From assembly GCA_963704025.1 (NCBI GenBank), contig CAVPGP010000001.1, positions 558,001 to 622,000 on the forward strand: a stretch of DNA of 64,000 nt, written 5' to 3'. The translations under genes were made by a program, and so were the position numbers. Shown piece by piece: positions 40,578 through 51,610 of this stretch. Numbering within the stretch: the stretch's first letter is position 1; the number at the start of each line of letters is the position of its first letter. The notes under the pieces are model-generated. The model saw nothing but the letters and a program-made list of their open reading frames with translations. It ran no database searches and was not told the origin of the DNA. The DNA is from CAVPGP01 sp963704025. GTDB lineage: Bacteria; Actinomycetota; Thermoleophilia; Gaiellales; Gaiellaceae.

Positions 40578-41522
40578 TCAGTGCGGCGAGAGCTGGAAAT
40601 GCCAGACGATCGCGGCGGGCCTTCCGCGCCAGGCAGCGTTCGTGGCCTCGGTGGCCCGTGCATGCAGCCACCAGATGTTCGGAGGGTCCCCAGGCACGTG
40701 GTCCGGGGGCCGGACGCCGTCGTAGAGATCCGTCCCGTGGTCGCCGACCAGCGGTGACGGCCGCCTCGGCTCCTCGCAACGGCGAACCTGGAGGCCGAGC
40801 GGCAGGGCGGCCGCGAGGTAGTCGCTGGCGAGTCGGCTCCAGATCGGCATATACCCGAGGTTGCCGCCGGGGCCCACCCTCACGAGCGGGAGCCCGATAT
40901 CGCCGATCAGCCCGCGCGAATCGGAGATCACCAGGTGGCCGTTCGGACGGAGGACGCGCACGAACTCCGCCAAGGCCCGACCGAGGTCCGCGATGTGGCA
41001 GAGGGCGATCGCACAGAGGACGAGACCGACGGAATCGTCGGCCAGCGGCACCTCGTGCAGATCGGCCTCGTGGAACGTGCCGGCCGGAACCTTGTCGCGA
41101 GCGCGCGCGAGCATCTCCGGTGAGGTGTCAACGCCGATCACCTCGTGGCCGAGCGACGCCAGGTGGGCGCTGTGTCGACCGGTGCCGCAGGCGGCGTCGA
41201 GAGCGACCCCGACGGGAAGGCCGTCGAGGATCGCCCGCACGATCGGTTGCTCGATGTCGAGCAGCTGATTCCCCGGCTCGTCGTACCACGGTGCCCACTG
41301 GTCGTAGCCCTCGCGCGTCGAGATGGGACGGGCCTCGACCCCTCCGCCCAGCTCCTCGGCCGCGTCCAGAAGGGCCTGGATCTCGCGAAAGCGGGCGTCC
41401 GTGAAGTCGCGGCCGTACGCGCCGGAGAACGCCTGGAGCAGCGCGATGCCTTCCAGGCCGAGGAGGTACGCGAGCGGGTGCTGGTAGATGACGGGAACGT
41501 CGATGCGGGAATACTCGTCCAT
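40578..41522 (-). CDS. SAM-dependent methyltransferase
   Basis: A 314-residue Methyltransf_11 protein. After an unusual 75-residue N-terminal helical region, the core has motif I ALDAACGTGRHSAHLA, VIGVDTSPEML, HEVPLADDSVGLVLCAIALCHI and FVRVLRPNGHLVIS. The acceptor is unknown. The 110-residue C-terminal part may bind substrate. It sits between pyrimidine genes but shows no direct link to that pathway. Confidence 0.83.
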   Translation of the reverse strand: MDEYSRIDVPVIYQHPLAYLLGLEGIALLQAFSGAYGRDFTDARFREIQALLDAAEELGGGVEARPISTREGYDQWAPWYDEPGNQLLDIEQPIVRAILDGLPVGVALDAACGTGRHSAHLASLGHEVIGVDTSPEMLARARDKVPAGTFHEADLHEVPLADDSVGLVLCAIALCHIADLGRALAEFVRVLRPNGHLVISDSRGLIGDIGLPLVRVGPGGNLGYMPIWSRLASDYLAAALPLGLQVRRCEEPRRPSPLVGDHGTDLYDGVRPPDHVPGDPPNIWWLHARATEATNAAWRGRPAAIVWHFQLSPH

Positions 41523-41591
41523 CCCGCGGCGAGGGCGGCGGGAGCCTCGGCTCCCGCCGCCCCGCGGCGCCCTGTTCCGCGCGCGGCGTCC

Positions 41592-43109
<1,518 letters not shown>

Positions 43110-43234
43110 CGGTCCTCCTGGAAATCGATCCTAGGAGGGTATCGCGACCGGCTCGGCACCGAGGGGGCGAGTGAGGGGGGCGCGTCCCCCATCGGAAGCT
43201 GGTGGGCCTGCCGGTTCCTCGTTCGACCCCGCGC

Positions 43235-43244
43235 TACGATCGTG
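43235..43244 (+). promoter_or_regulatory. CTACGATCGT element upstream of the aminotransferase
   Basis: The same 10-mer as at 38978-38987, here 26 nt before ATG 43271. Its TACGAT could be the -10 hexamer. Confidence 0.35.
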
Positions 43245-43270
43245 CGAGCGAACGGAAGGAGCGACGAGAG

Positions 43271-44623
43271 ATGGCCACAGTCGAGGAGAACACCGAGCTC
43301 GGACGGCAGATCGTCGAGGAGGCGAAGCGGCATGTCCTCTATTCCTGGTCCGTGCAGGACGCGATCAACCCGATCGCCGTCGCAGGCGCCGAGGGCCGGT
43401 ACTTCTGGGACTACGACGGCAACCGCTACCTCGACTTCGCCTCGCAGCTCGTCAACGTCTCGATCGGCCACGGCCATCCGAAGGTGATCGCCGCGATCAA
43501 GGAGCAGGCCGAGAAGCTCTGCACGATCGGGCCGCCGATGGCGACCGAGTCGCGCTCGACCCTCGGCCGGCTGCTGGCCGAGGTCACCCCCGGCGACCTC
43601 TCGATGTCCTTCTTCACGAACGGCGGCGCCGAGGCGAACGAGAACGCGATCAAGCTCGCGCGCTGGTACACCGGCCGCCACAAGGTCATCGCGCGCTACC
43701 GCTCCTATCACGGGGCGACCGCAGGCGCGATCACGCTCACCGGCGACCCGCGCCGCTGGCCGGCCGAGCCCGGCATCCCCGGCGTCGTGCGCATGTTCGA
43801 CCCGTACACCTACCGCTGCCCCGCCGGGCACCCCGATCCGTGCCCCGTCTGCTCGGGCGCTCCGCACCTGGAGGAGATCCTCATGTACGAGGGGCCGGAG
43901 ACGGTCGCGGCCGTGATCCTCGAGACGGTCACGGGCACGAACGGGATCATCGTCCCGCCCGACGGGTACCTGCAGTCGATCCGCGAGACGTGCGACCGCC
44001 ACGGCGTGCTGCTGATCACCGACGAGGTGATGGCGGGCTTCGGCCGCACGGGGAAGTGGTTCGGCGTCGACAACTGGGACGTCGTCCCGGACATCCTCAC
44101 GGTCGCCAAGGGCATCAACTCGGGCTACGTGCCCCTCGGCGCGATGGTCGTCTCGCAGCCGATCGCCGATTGGGTGCGCTCGCGCTACTTCGCAGGCGGC
44201 CTGACCTACTCGGGGCACCCGCTCGCCTGCGCCTCGGCCGTCGCCTCGATCGAGGCCTTCAGGGAAGAGGGGATCGTCGAGAACTCCGCCGCGATGGGCG
44301 ACGTCTTCGCAGTCGAGCTGGGGAGGCTGCAGGAGCGGCATCCGTCGGTCGGCGACGTCCGCGGGCTCGGCTGCTTCTGGGGGCTCGAGCTCGTCAAGGA
44401 CCGGGAGACGCGTGAGCCGCTCGTGCCGTTCAACGGCTCGGGCGAGGCGGCGAAGCCGATCGGCGCCGTGACCAAGGCCGCGCTCGACCGCGGCCTCTAC
44501 CTGATGACGCACTGGAACGTCGTCATGGTCTGTCCGCCGCTGACGATCACCCGCGAGGAGGCCGAGGAAGGGCTGGCTGCGCTCGACGCAGCCCTCTCGG
44601 TCGCGGACGAGTTCGTCGCCTAG
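43271..44623 (+). CDS. Class III (omega) aminotransferase
   Basis: A 450-residue PLP enzyme. YFWDYDGNRYLDFASQLVNVSIGH is the N-terminal signature, SMSFFTNGGAEANENAIKLA the phosphate cradle, LLITDEVMAGFGRTG holds the Asp contacting the PLP nitrogen, and LTVAKGINSGYVPLGAM holds the catalytic Lys. With MmsA divergent next to it, the likely reaction is beta-alanine or beta-aminoisobutyrate to the semialdehyde with pyruvate or 2-oxoglutarate. A short Cys-rich insertion (RCPAGHPDPCPVCSG) near 180-195 is a known feature of one subgroup of these enzymes and may bind metal. Confidence 0.9.
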   Translation: MATVEENTELGRQIVEEAKRHVLYSWSVQDAINPIAVAGAEGRYFWDYDGNRYLDFASQLVNVSIGHGHPKVIAAIKEQAEKLCTIGPPMATESRSTLGRLLAEVTPGDLSMSFFTNGGAEANENAIKLARWYTGRHKVIARYRSYHGATAGAITLTGDPRRWPAEPGIPGVVRMFDPYTYRCPAGHPDPCPVCSGAPHLEEILMYEGPETVAAVILETVTGTNGIIVPPDGYLQSIRETCDRHGVLLITDEVMAGFGRTGKWFGVDNWDVVPDILTVAKGINSGYVPLGAMVVSQPIADWVRSRYFAGGLTYSGHPLACASAVASIEAFREEGIVENSAAMGDVFAVELGRLQERHPSVGDVRGLGCFWGLELVKDRETREPLVPFNGSGEAAKPIGAVTKAALDRGLYLMTHWNVVMVCPPLTITREEAEEGLAALDAALSVADEFVA

Positions 44624-44636
44624 ACGGTGATCGCGC

Positions 44637-45419
44637 CTGGAGATCCCCGAAGAGATCCGCCGCTTCGCCGAGGATCCGTCCTCGGTCGGACCTGAGCCCT
44701 CGCCCGAGTCCGGCTTCGAGCGGATCCAGACGGACCGCTACAGCGTCTTCCTGGGGCCGACCTTCACGAACGTCCAGCGGCTGCGGATCCGGGAGGCCGA
44801 CGCGGACGAGACGATTGCGGAGATCAGGGCGCTCGTCGACGAGCGGAAGCGCGCGCCCAAGGTGGACTGGTGGATCGGCAGCTCCGCGACGCCGAACGAC
44901 CTCGTCGAGCGCCTGCTGGCGCTCGGGCTGACGTACGACGAGCGGGCCGTCGCGATGGCCTGCCTCTCGCCGCCGCCCGAGCCCGCGACGGGCGTCACGG
45001 CGCGGCGAGTCGAGACCCGGGAGGAGTACTCGGCCGCGCACGCGATCGCGTTCGAGGCGTTCGGGACCCCGGAGGAGGAGCGCCGCCGGTGGCGCGAGAT
45101 CGAGGCGGAGCGCTGGGAGGCCGAGCAGGCAGATCCGTCGGCGTTCACCTACATCGCGTTCGACGACGCCGATCCGATCGGCGCAGGACGCACGATCATG
45201 CAACCCCCCGGCGTGCTGTGCATCGGGGGCTCCGTGCTGGAGCACGCGCGGGGCCGCGGCGCCTACCGGGCGCTCGTCCGCGCGCGCTGGGACGACGCCG
45301 TCGCGGCCGGCACGCCCGCGCTCGTCGTCCAGGCGGGTGACATGTCCCGCCCCATCCTCGAGCGGAGCGGCTTCCTCCCGGTCGCCGAGATCGACGTCTT
45401 GTACGAGGGCCCGGGCTGA
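44637..45419 (+). CDS. GNAT N-acetyltransferase, probable CTG start
   Basis: A 260-residue protein with a non-GNAT N-terminal region (FLGPTFTNVQRLRI, KVDWWIGSSATPNDLVERLLALGL) and a C-terminal GNAT fold (GAGRTIMQPPGVLCIGGSVLEHARGRGAYRALVRARW, acetyl-CoA loop near residue 205). Coding-like sequence extends upstream of the first GTG (44862) to CTG 44637, and the frame is closed by TGA at 44628-44630, with no ATG, GTG or TTG between. CTG 44637 is therefore the best start. Substrate unknown. Confidence 0.75.
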   Translation: MEIPEEIRRFAEDPSSVGPEPSPESGFERIQTDRYSVFLGPTFTNVQRLRIREADADETIAEIRALVDERKRAPKVDWWIGSSATPNDLVERLLALGLTYDERAVAMACLSPPPEPATGVTARRVETREEYSAAHAIAFEAFGTPEEERRRWREIEAERWEAEQADPSAFTYIAFDDADPIGAGRTIMQPPGVLCIGGSVLEHARGRGAYRALVRARWDDAVAAGTPALVVQAGDMSRPILERSGFLPVAEIDVLYEGPG

Positions 45420-45433
45420 GCCATCATCGCCCG

Positions 45434-46048
45434 ATGACGTACCACGAGGGGAGCCGCGAGCTCCAGGATCGCTACGACACGCGTCGCCTCGCGGATCGTC
45501 TGGAGAGCATCACCGTCCGCGACACGATCGACGACGACGACCGCGCGTTCATCGAGGCGCGCGACATGTTCTTCCTCGCGACTGCCGACGCCGAGGGCCG
45601 GCCGCAGTGCTCGTACAAGGGCGGCGCGCCCGGCTTCGTCCGCGTCCTCGACGAGCGAACGCTGGCATTCCCGAACTACGACGGCAACGGCATGTATCTC
45701 TCCGCCGGCAACGCCCGGGTCAACCCGCACGTCGGACTCCTGTTCGTCGACTTCGAGCATCGGCGGCGCCTGCGCCTGAACGGCATCGCGTCCCAGTCGC
45801 AGGACGATCCGCTCCTCGCGGAGTGGCCGGAGGCACAGTTCGTGTGGCGCGTGCGCGCGACCGAGGTCTTCCCGAACTGCCCGCGCTACATCCACGAGTA
45901 CCGCCTGGTCGAGCGATCGCGCTTCGTCCCGAAGGAGGCGTGCGAGACCCCCGTGCCGCGTTGGAAGACCGAGGAGTGGTCGCGCGACGCGCTGCCCGAG
46001 GGCGACCCGGCCGCAGATCCTTCGCGCGAGGTGCTCTGGCGGGGCTGA
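45434..46048 (+). CDS. Pyridoxamine 5'-phosphate oxidase-family flavoprotein
   Basis: A 204-residue split-barrel FMN-binding protein: DDDRAFIEARDMFFLATADAEGRPQCSYKGG is the N-terminal strand pair, LAFPNYDGNGMYLSAGNARVNPHVGLLF the FMN-contact region. This is the general stress/PNPOx-like branch, not true PdxH. It may use FMN or, since an F420 operon is close, F420 to reduce or bind small molecules; this cannot be decided from sequence. It ends 12 nt before the convergent c-di-GMP gene. Confidence 0.83.
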   Translation: MTYHEGSRELQDRYDTRRLADRLESITVRDTIDDDDRAFIEARDMFFLATADAEGRPQCSYKGGAPGFVRVLDERTLAFPNYDGNGMYLSAGNARVNPHVGLLFVDFEHRRRLRLNGIASQSQDDPLLAEWPEAQFVWRVRATEVFPNCPRYIHEYRLVERSRFVPKEACETPVPRWKTEEWSRDALPEGDPAADPSREVLWRG

Positions 46049-46060
46049 CCCGGAGGACGG

Positions 46061-49000
46061 CTACGAGGCAGGCGAGCCCGCTGCGCCGCGGATCCGCACC
46101 AGCGCCTCGACGGCGGTGGGGTCGAACTGCGTGCCGGCCGCTGCCCGCAGGCGCCGGCACGCCTCCTCGTCCGAGAGGCGCCCGCGATACGGCCGGTCGG
46201 TCGTCATCGCGTGGAACGCATCGCAGACGAGGATGATCCGCGCCTCGATCGGGATCTGCTCGCCGGCAAGCCCGTCCGGGTAGCCGTAGCCGTCCCAGCG
46301 CTCGTGACAGGCGCGCACGACCGGGCGAACGTCCGCGAGGCGCTCGATCGGCGCCAGGATCCGCTCGCCCAGCACCGGATGCTGCTCGACGATCACGCGC
46401 TCCTCGTCTGTCAGCGGGCCGGGCTTGCGCAGGATCTCGGACGGGACGCCGATCTTGCCGATGTCGTGGAACAGCGCCCCGAGCTCGAGCCGCTTGAGCG
46501 CGCGGGCGTCGAGTCCGAGCTCCTCGCCGACCTGCACCGCGACGTCGCGGATCCAGCGGGCGTGCGACGAAGTGTCCTCGTCGTTCGCCTCCAGCGCGTT
46601 GGCGAGCGCCTCGACGGTCGAGACGAACGTCTCCTCGAGGTGCTCGAAGCTCCACGCGCCTTCGATCGCGAGGCGCGCCTGCTGCACGAGCCCGGCGAGC
46701 AGCCGCATCTTGCGCTCGTCGAAATCGCTCCCGTCGTCGACGCTGACCGCGATGCAGCCGGGCCGCCCGCCCTCGACGCGCAGCGGCGCGACGGCGAACG
46801 TCAGGCCGAGCTTCTGCCCGGGCACGCCCTCGATCCCGGCCAGGTCGTCGGGCCGCAGCAGGAACGGCTCGGTCGCGGCCAGCCACTGCTCGACGACGGC
46901 GCCGCCGTAGCGGGCGCGGCGCATCTGGGCCGCCTCGTCGTCGGGGTAGCCCCAGAGGGTCACGACCTCGAGCTCGCCGGTCGCGGCGTTCGCGATCCAG
47001 AACGAGCAGCGGTCGGCGCCGAGCGCCGCGGCGGTCAGCCGGACGATCCGGGAGAGGACGTCCTGCATCCCCTCCGCACGGACGAGCTGGCGGCTGAACT
47101 CGAGCAGCGCGTTCGCGATCTCCGCGGCCGTGCTCTGCTCGTGCGAGAGCCGCGCGCGCTCGAGCGCGGCGCCGGCCTTGTCGGCCAGCCCGTTCAGCAG
47201 GCGCAGGCGTTCCTCCGTCGGAGGCTCGGGCAGCACCGTGGCCAGCCACCCGCGAACCTTCGTGAACGGCTGTAGCGGCGCGACCGCCACCTTCGTCGTC
47301 GCCGCGATGCCGGGGGCGGAAACCGCCACGAACGCCTTCGAGCGTCCTGCTACGAACGCCTCGCCCTCCTCGATCGCGATCGGAAGGCACGGCTCGTGCC
47401 CCTCAGGGCGGCCACGGTGCTCGACGCAGGCGAAGACTCCCGCGCGCTCGTCCCGCAGGCGGAGACACGTCTCGCCGCCGCCGAGGAGATGCTCGACGGC
47501 GGCGACGCTTTCCTGCGCGATCTCCGCTACCGCCGCGGCCTTCGTCATGGCGTCCGAGAACTCGAGCAGCGCCTTCGCGTTCTCGGCCTCGCGCCGCTGC
47601 ACCTCGTAGAGACGGGCGTTCTCGAGCGCGACCGAGGCGTGGCCGGCCAGGACCTCCAGCAGGCGCACGTCGTCCTCGTCGAACTGATGCAGGCCGAGCT
47701 TCGTGATCACGAGCACGGCGATCACGCGGGTGCCGAACTTGAGCGGGACGGCCGCCAGCGACTCGTCCACCTCGTCGGTGCCGGGCAGGACGACGGCGTA
47801 CTCGCAGTTGAGCGCGTCGTGGACGAGCATCGACTCGCCGGTCTCGGCGACGCGGCCCGTGATCCCCTCGCCGACCTTCAGCGCGAGGACCTGGGCCAGC
47901 GGCAGCTCCTCCGACTTGAGGTCGCCGATGTGCGCGACCGGGATCAGCTCGTCGCCGTCGCGGACGAAGATGCGACACGAGTGATAGTCGATCAGCATGC
48001 GCAGCTCGGCCGCGATCGCGTGCCCGATCTCGCGGACGTCGTTCAGCCGGTTCAGCTTCCCCGCCAGGCTCTGCAGCAGCTTCAGGTGGGCGATCGACCG
48101 CACGTCCCGGCCCGGCTTCGGCTGAGGGCGCTCGCGGGTCGAGTCGTCGAAGAGCACGACCTTGTCCTTGCCGCGCGCCTTCGCGGTCATCATCGCCGCC
48201 TCGGCGCACGCGACGAGCTCGCGCGGGTTCGTGGCGTGCTCCGGTCCCTGCGAGATGCCGATCGAGACGGTGATCCGGCCGGCCGGCTCGAAGTCGGTCT
48301 CGCGGAGGCGGTCCGTGAGGCGGCGGGCGAGGCCGAGCGCGTCACCCGCGTCGCACGAGGGCATCACGACCGCGAACTCCTCGCCGCCGATCCGGCAGAC
48401 GACGTCCGAGGCGCGCACCGTCTCCCGCGCGAGGCGCGCCAGGGCGATCAGCAGCTGATCGCCGGCGCCGTGACCGTAGATGTCGTTGACCTTCTTGAAG
48501 TCGTCGATGTCGAACATCAGCAGCGCGACGGCGTCGTGCGAGCGGTGCGCGCGCGTCAGCTCGGCGCGGATCCGCTCGTGGAAGAAGCGGTGGTTGTAGA
48601 GACCGGTCAGCGAGTCGGTCTGCGCCTGGTGCACCAGCCGCTCGCGCACCTGCGCGTTGTCGAGCGCGAGCGCGGCGGCGTCGCCGAACCACTTCGCGAG
48701 CTCGAACTCGTGCTCGGCGAACCGGGCCTGCTCGCCGATGCGGTAGATGTTGAGCGCGCCCTTCAAGCGCCCCGCGCGCGATCAGCGGCACCGTGATCAG
48801 GGCCTCGGGCTCGCGCGGCGTGCCGGGAACGAGCTTGACACGTGGGTCGAGATGAGCCTGGTTCGTCAACACCGGCGTGCGGTTCTCGACGGCCCAGCCG
48901 GTGATGCCCTCGCCGAAGGGCGCGCGGTCGCGCATGATCGCCTCCGCCCACTCGCTGCGCGCGAGCACCGGGATGAGCACCCGCTGCGCCACGTCGGCCT

Positions 49001-49199
49001 CGTAGACGTGCAGCGCCTCGTACGGGACGAGCTCGGCCAACGTGTCGGCGATCCGGTCGAGCAGCGTGTCGACGCTCTGCTCGGAGAGGACGTGGTGGAA
49101 CACCTCGGCGAGCCGCCGGTACGACTCGACGAGCGATTCGGGCTCTGCAGACGGCGGCGGTACCTGCGCCGGCCCAGCGGCGAGGTCGGAACTGGCCAT
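46061..49199 (-). pseudogene. GAF-GGDEF-GAF-GAF-HD-GYP c-di-GMP protein, one frameshift
   Basis: Two overlapping frames together encode one protein of about 1,045 residues. From ATG 49199: GAF domain (VDTLLDRIADTLAELV), then after the junction near 48770 a GGDEF domain (FDIDDFKKVNDIYGHGAGDQ, RIGGEEFAVVMP), two more GAF domains and an HD-GYP domain (LFHDIGKIGVP, CHERWDGYGYPDGL). GGEEF and HD-GYP both look active, so it could make and degrade c-di-GMP. The break coincides with CCCC at 48770-48773: removing one base restores a continuous frame, so a sequencing or recent indel is likely. It has a pilus-type promoter. Confidence 0.85.
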
Positions 49200-49210
49200 G
49201 TTCCAGCTCG

Positions 49211-49237
49211 TATCGGTCGTTCTTTTCGCCTGCTTGA
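49211..49237 (-). promoter_or_regulatory. Putative sigma-28-like promoter of the GGDEF/HD-GYP gene
   Basis: TCAA (49237-49234), 16 nt, ACCGATA (49217-49211), 11 nt to ATG 49199. The layout is identical to pilT, with one mismatch in the -10. Confidence 0.55.
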
Positions 49238-49320
49238 GCGGTTTCGCGCGCCTGGAACTCGTCGGGGAAGGCAGCGTCCTCGAGCGTCGCCGTCACGCCG
49301 ACGCCGCGCCACGGGATCGT

Positions 49321-49350
49321 CAGTGATGGAGGTGTACACCTCCATCACTG
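49321..49350. promoter_or_regulatory. 30-bp perfect palindrome (operator candidate)
   Basis: Every base of 49321-49350 pairs with its mirror, with no loop. The centre is TGGAGGTGTACACCTCCA. It lies about 85 nt upstream of the -35 of the c-di-GMP gene and 31 nt after the cofE stop. Confidence 0.75.
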
Positions 49351-49357
49351 GCGTCGA

Positions 49358-49379
49358 GGTGGAGGTGTACACCTCCACC
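49358..49379. promoter_or_regulatory. 22-bp perfect palindrome sharing the same core
   Basis: GGTGGAGGTGTACACCTCCACC region, 49358-49379, shares the 18-bp core with the neighbouring palindrome. The centres are 33 bp apart, about three helical turns, so two protein dimers could bind on one face of the DNA. Confidence 0.75.
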
Positions 49380-49380
49380 A

Positions 49381-50091
49381 TCAGCGAAAGAGGTCCCGCT
49401 CAGCCTCCATCACGAGCTCGCGGGCGGTGCCCTCGCCTTCCGGACGGAGACCGCGGACGACCGCGGCCGGCACACCGTGCGATTTGCCCATCACGAGCTG
49501 GGCAGCGCCGGCGATCTCGTCCGCGATCGCGATCTGGCTGGTCTGGAGCACGTAGCCGGCGCGGTCGCGCGTACCTCGGAGGTCCTGCAGCGGCGCAAGG
49601 CCTGCGACGCCGATCGCCACATCCGTCGTGCCGTGCCGGAACGGGCGGCCGAACGAGTCGGAGACGATCACCGCCGCGTCGACGCCGAGAGCGTCGCGGA
49701 TACGACGCGCCGATGCATCGGGGTCGACGGGCAACAGCACGAGCATCCCGGCCTCGGGTGCGTTCGAGGCATCGACGCCGGCAGACGCGCAGACGAAGCC
49801 GTGCCGGGTCTCGGCGATCACGAGCGGAGGACGCGTGCGGACGATCCGCGCGGTCTCGCGGAGGATCACCTCCAGCTTGCGCGGGTCGTCGTCTCCTGCG
49901 AGCTCGACGGCTTGCGCCGACGCCTCCACCTCGTCGAGCCGGACGACGCGGCCCTCCGCCTTCGAGACCGCTTTCTGCGCGACGACGAGGACGTCGCCGT
50001 CCCTGAGCTCGATCCGCTCCCGGATCAGCGACGTGAGGTCGTCGCCCTCCCGGATCTCCGGCAGGCCCTCGACCGGGAGGATCCGGATCAC
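49381..50091 (-). CDS. cofE: Coenzyme F420-0:L-glutamate ligase
   Basis: A 236-residue single-domain CofE: ILPVEGLPEIREGDDL, DGDVLVVAQKAVSKAEGRVV, ETRHGFVCASAGVDASN, VIVSDSFGRPFRHGTTDVAIG and LVMGKSHGVPAAVVRG. It adds gamma-linked glutamates to F420-0. Mycobacterial FbiB is longer because of a C-terminal nitroreductase-like domain, which is absent here. GTG/ATG overlap with npdG places it last in the F420 operon. Confidence 0.92.
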   Translation of the reverse strand: MIRILPVEGLPEIREGDDLTSLIRERIELRDGDVLVVAQKAVSKAEGRVVRLDEVEASAQAVELAGDDDPRKLEVILRETARIVRTRPPLVIAETRHGFVCASAGVDASNAPEAGMLVLLPVDPDASARRIRDALGVDAAVIVSDSFGRPFRHGTTDVAIGVAGLAPLQDLRGTRDRAGYVLQTSQIAIADEIAGAAQLVMGKSHGVPAAVVRGLRPEGEGTARELVMEAERDLFR

Positions 50092-50702
50092 AGCCCGGTG
50101 ACTTTGAACCCGGCGTGGACCTTGTAGCGCCGGTTCAGGTTCACGATCACCGCCGTCAGCCCTTCGAGCGTCCGGGCACCGGCGAGGGGCCCCGCGTCGA
50201 GAGCGCGGCCCGCGACGACCTTGCCGGCCAGCTCGAGCGCGAGCTCCTTGGCCGGCTCGTCGTCGCCGCAGACGAGCGCGTCCTCGTCCGGCGGCTGCTC
50301 CTCGAGATTGGCGGCGGCGATCGAGTGCAGGCCGGCGGCGACTGGCGCCGACACCTGGTCGGCGACGCGCTCCGCGATCGAGCGTGTCTCCGGATCGGGA
50401 CGCACGCCGTCCTTCAAGAAGGCCAGGCGGGAGGCGACGGAGAGGAGCGGCGTCGCGCCGAGCTCTGCGGCCACCTCGCGCGCGGTCTCGATCGCGGCAG
50501 CCGCATTGACAGCGAGCACGGCGAGCTGGACGCCGCGCACGGCCTCACCGTTGACGGCGCCGGCGCAGCCGAGCTCCGCGGCGGCGGCCCGCGCGCGCTC
50601 CGGGTCGCGGGAACCGATCACCACCTCGTCTCCCACCGCGACCAGCCTGGCTGCCAGCGCGCGCCCGAACGAGCCTGTGCCGCCGAGGACGGCGACCCTC
50701 AC
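50088..50702 (-). CDS. npdG: NADPH-dependent F420 reductase
   Basis: A 204-residue Rossmann protein: VRVAVLGGTGSFGRALAARL, EVVIGSRDPERA (the Ser-Arg favouring NADPH), then LAVLAVNAAAAIETA and GLTAVIVNLNRRYKVHAGFKVTG. It exchanges hydride between NADPH and F420. GTG 50702 overlaps the cofD stop by 4 nt, so the reductase is made together with the biosynthetic enzymes. Confidence 0.9.
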   Translation of the reverse strand: MRVAVLGGTGSFGRALAARLVAVGDEVVIGSRDPERARAAAAELGCAGAVNGEAVRGVQLAVLAVNAAAAIETAREVAAELGATPLLSVASRLAFLKDGVRPDPETRSIAERVADQVSAPVAAGLHSIAAANLEEQPPDEDALVCGDDEPAKELALELAGKVVAGRALDAGPLAGARTLEGLTAVIVNLNRRYKVHAGFKVTGL

Positions 50703-51610
50703 GCCGGCTGGCCCGCCGCGTCCAGCACCGCTTCGGCCAGCCGTCGCCGCGCCCCGTCGTCGACCATCAGCGTCCGCGTCACGATCGGCCTGACGTCGAG
50801 GCCGGCGGGCGAATCGGCCGCGTCGAGCACGAGCGCGTCGATCAGCCCCTCGTAGCAGCCGGCGACATGGGCCGCCGACGTCCCACCGGCGAGCCGCCGC
50901 AGCATGCGGTCGGCGGGGCCCTTCACCGCGCGGCCGCCGATCAGCGGGCTCACGGCGACGCACGGGACGCGCCGGGCCTGGATCGCCGCCCGGATCTCCG
51001 CGACCGCGAGGATCGGGCCGATGCTGACGTACGGATTGCTCGGCGCGAGGACGATCAGGTCCGCACCGGCGAGGGCCTCGAGCACTCCCGGCGCGGGCCG
51101 CGCCGAATCGGCGCCCTCGTAGCGCACGCCGTCCACGTCGTCTGCGTGGCCCCGCGCGACGAACCACTCCTGGAATGGAAACTCCCCCGCGGGCGTGCGG
51201 ATCCACGTGCGCAGCCGGTCGTCCGTCGCAGGCAGGAGCTCCGCGTCGAGTCCGAGCCGCTCCGCGAGCCGTGCCGTCACAGCCGACAGCGGCTCGCCGG
51301 CCCGAAGAGCCTGCGTGCGCACGAGGTGCAGGCCGAGATCGAGATCGCCGAGCCGGAACCAGTCCTCGCCGGCGATCTCCGTGACGGTGCGGAGCGCGTT
51401 CCACGTCTCGCCGGCTCGGCCCCACCCGCGCTCCTCGTCCGATCGTCCCGTGAGCGTGTAGAGCACAGAGTCGAGGTCGGGCGAGACGTGCATGCCCAGC
51501 ACCTCGACGTCGTCACCGACGTTGCCGATCACCGCCACTTCCGCCAGGGGGACGAGCCCCGACAGGAACCGCGCTCCTCCCACGCCGCCCGAGAGGACGG
51601 CAACCTTCAC
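50699..51610 (-). CDS. cofD: 2-phospho-L-lactate transferase (F420 biosynthesis)
   Basis: A 303-residue CofD/FbiA protein starting VKVAVLSGGVGGARFLSGL, with NVGDDVEVLGMHVSPDLDSVLYTL, GWGRAGETWNALRTV and LAPSNPYVSIGPILAV. It joins the lactyl- or enolpyruvyl-phospho-guanosine made by CofC to the deazaflavin Fo. GTG 51610 overlaps the cofC stop. Confidence 0.93.
   Translation of the reverse strand: MKVAVLSGGVGGARFLSGLVPLAEVAVIGNVGDDVEVLGMHVSPDLDSVLYTLTGRSDEERGWGRAGETWNALRTVTEIAGEDWFRLGDLDLGLHLVRTQALRAGEPLSAVTARLAERLGLDAELLPATDDRLRTWIRTPAGEFPFQEWFVARGHADDVDGVRYEGADSARPAPGVLEALAGADLIVLAPSNPYVSIGPILAVAEIRAAIQARRVPCVAVSPLIGGRAVKGPADRMLRRLAGGTSAAHVAGCYEGLIDALVLDAADSPAGLDVRPIVTRTLMVDDGARRRLAEAVLDAAGQPA

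Noticed and set aside
48866..49381. ORF starting ATG 49381 with repeated VEVYTS
   Set aside because: The repeated residues come from the two palindromes; beyond them the frame is Arg-rich and overlaps the GGDEF gene out of frame.
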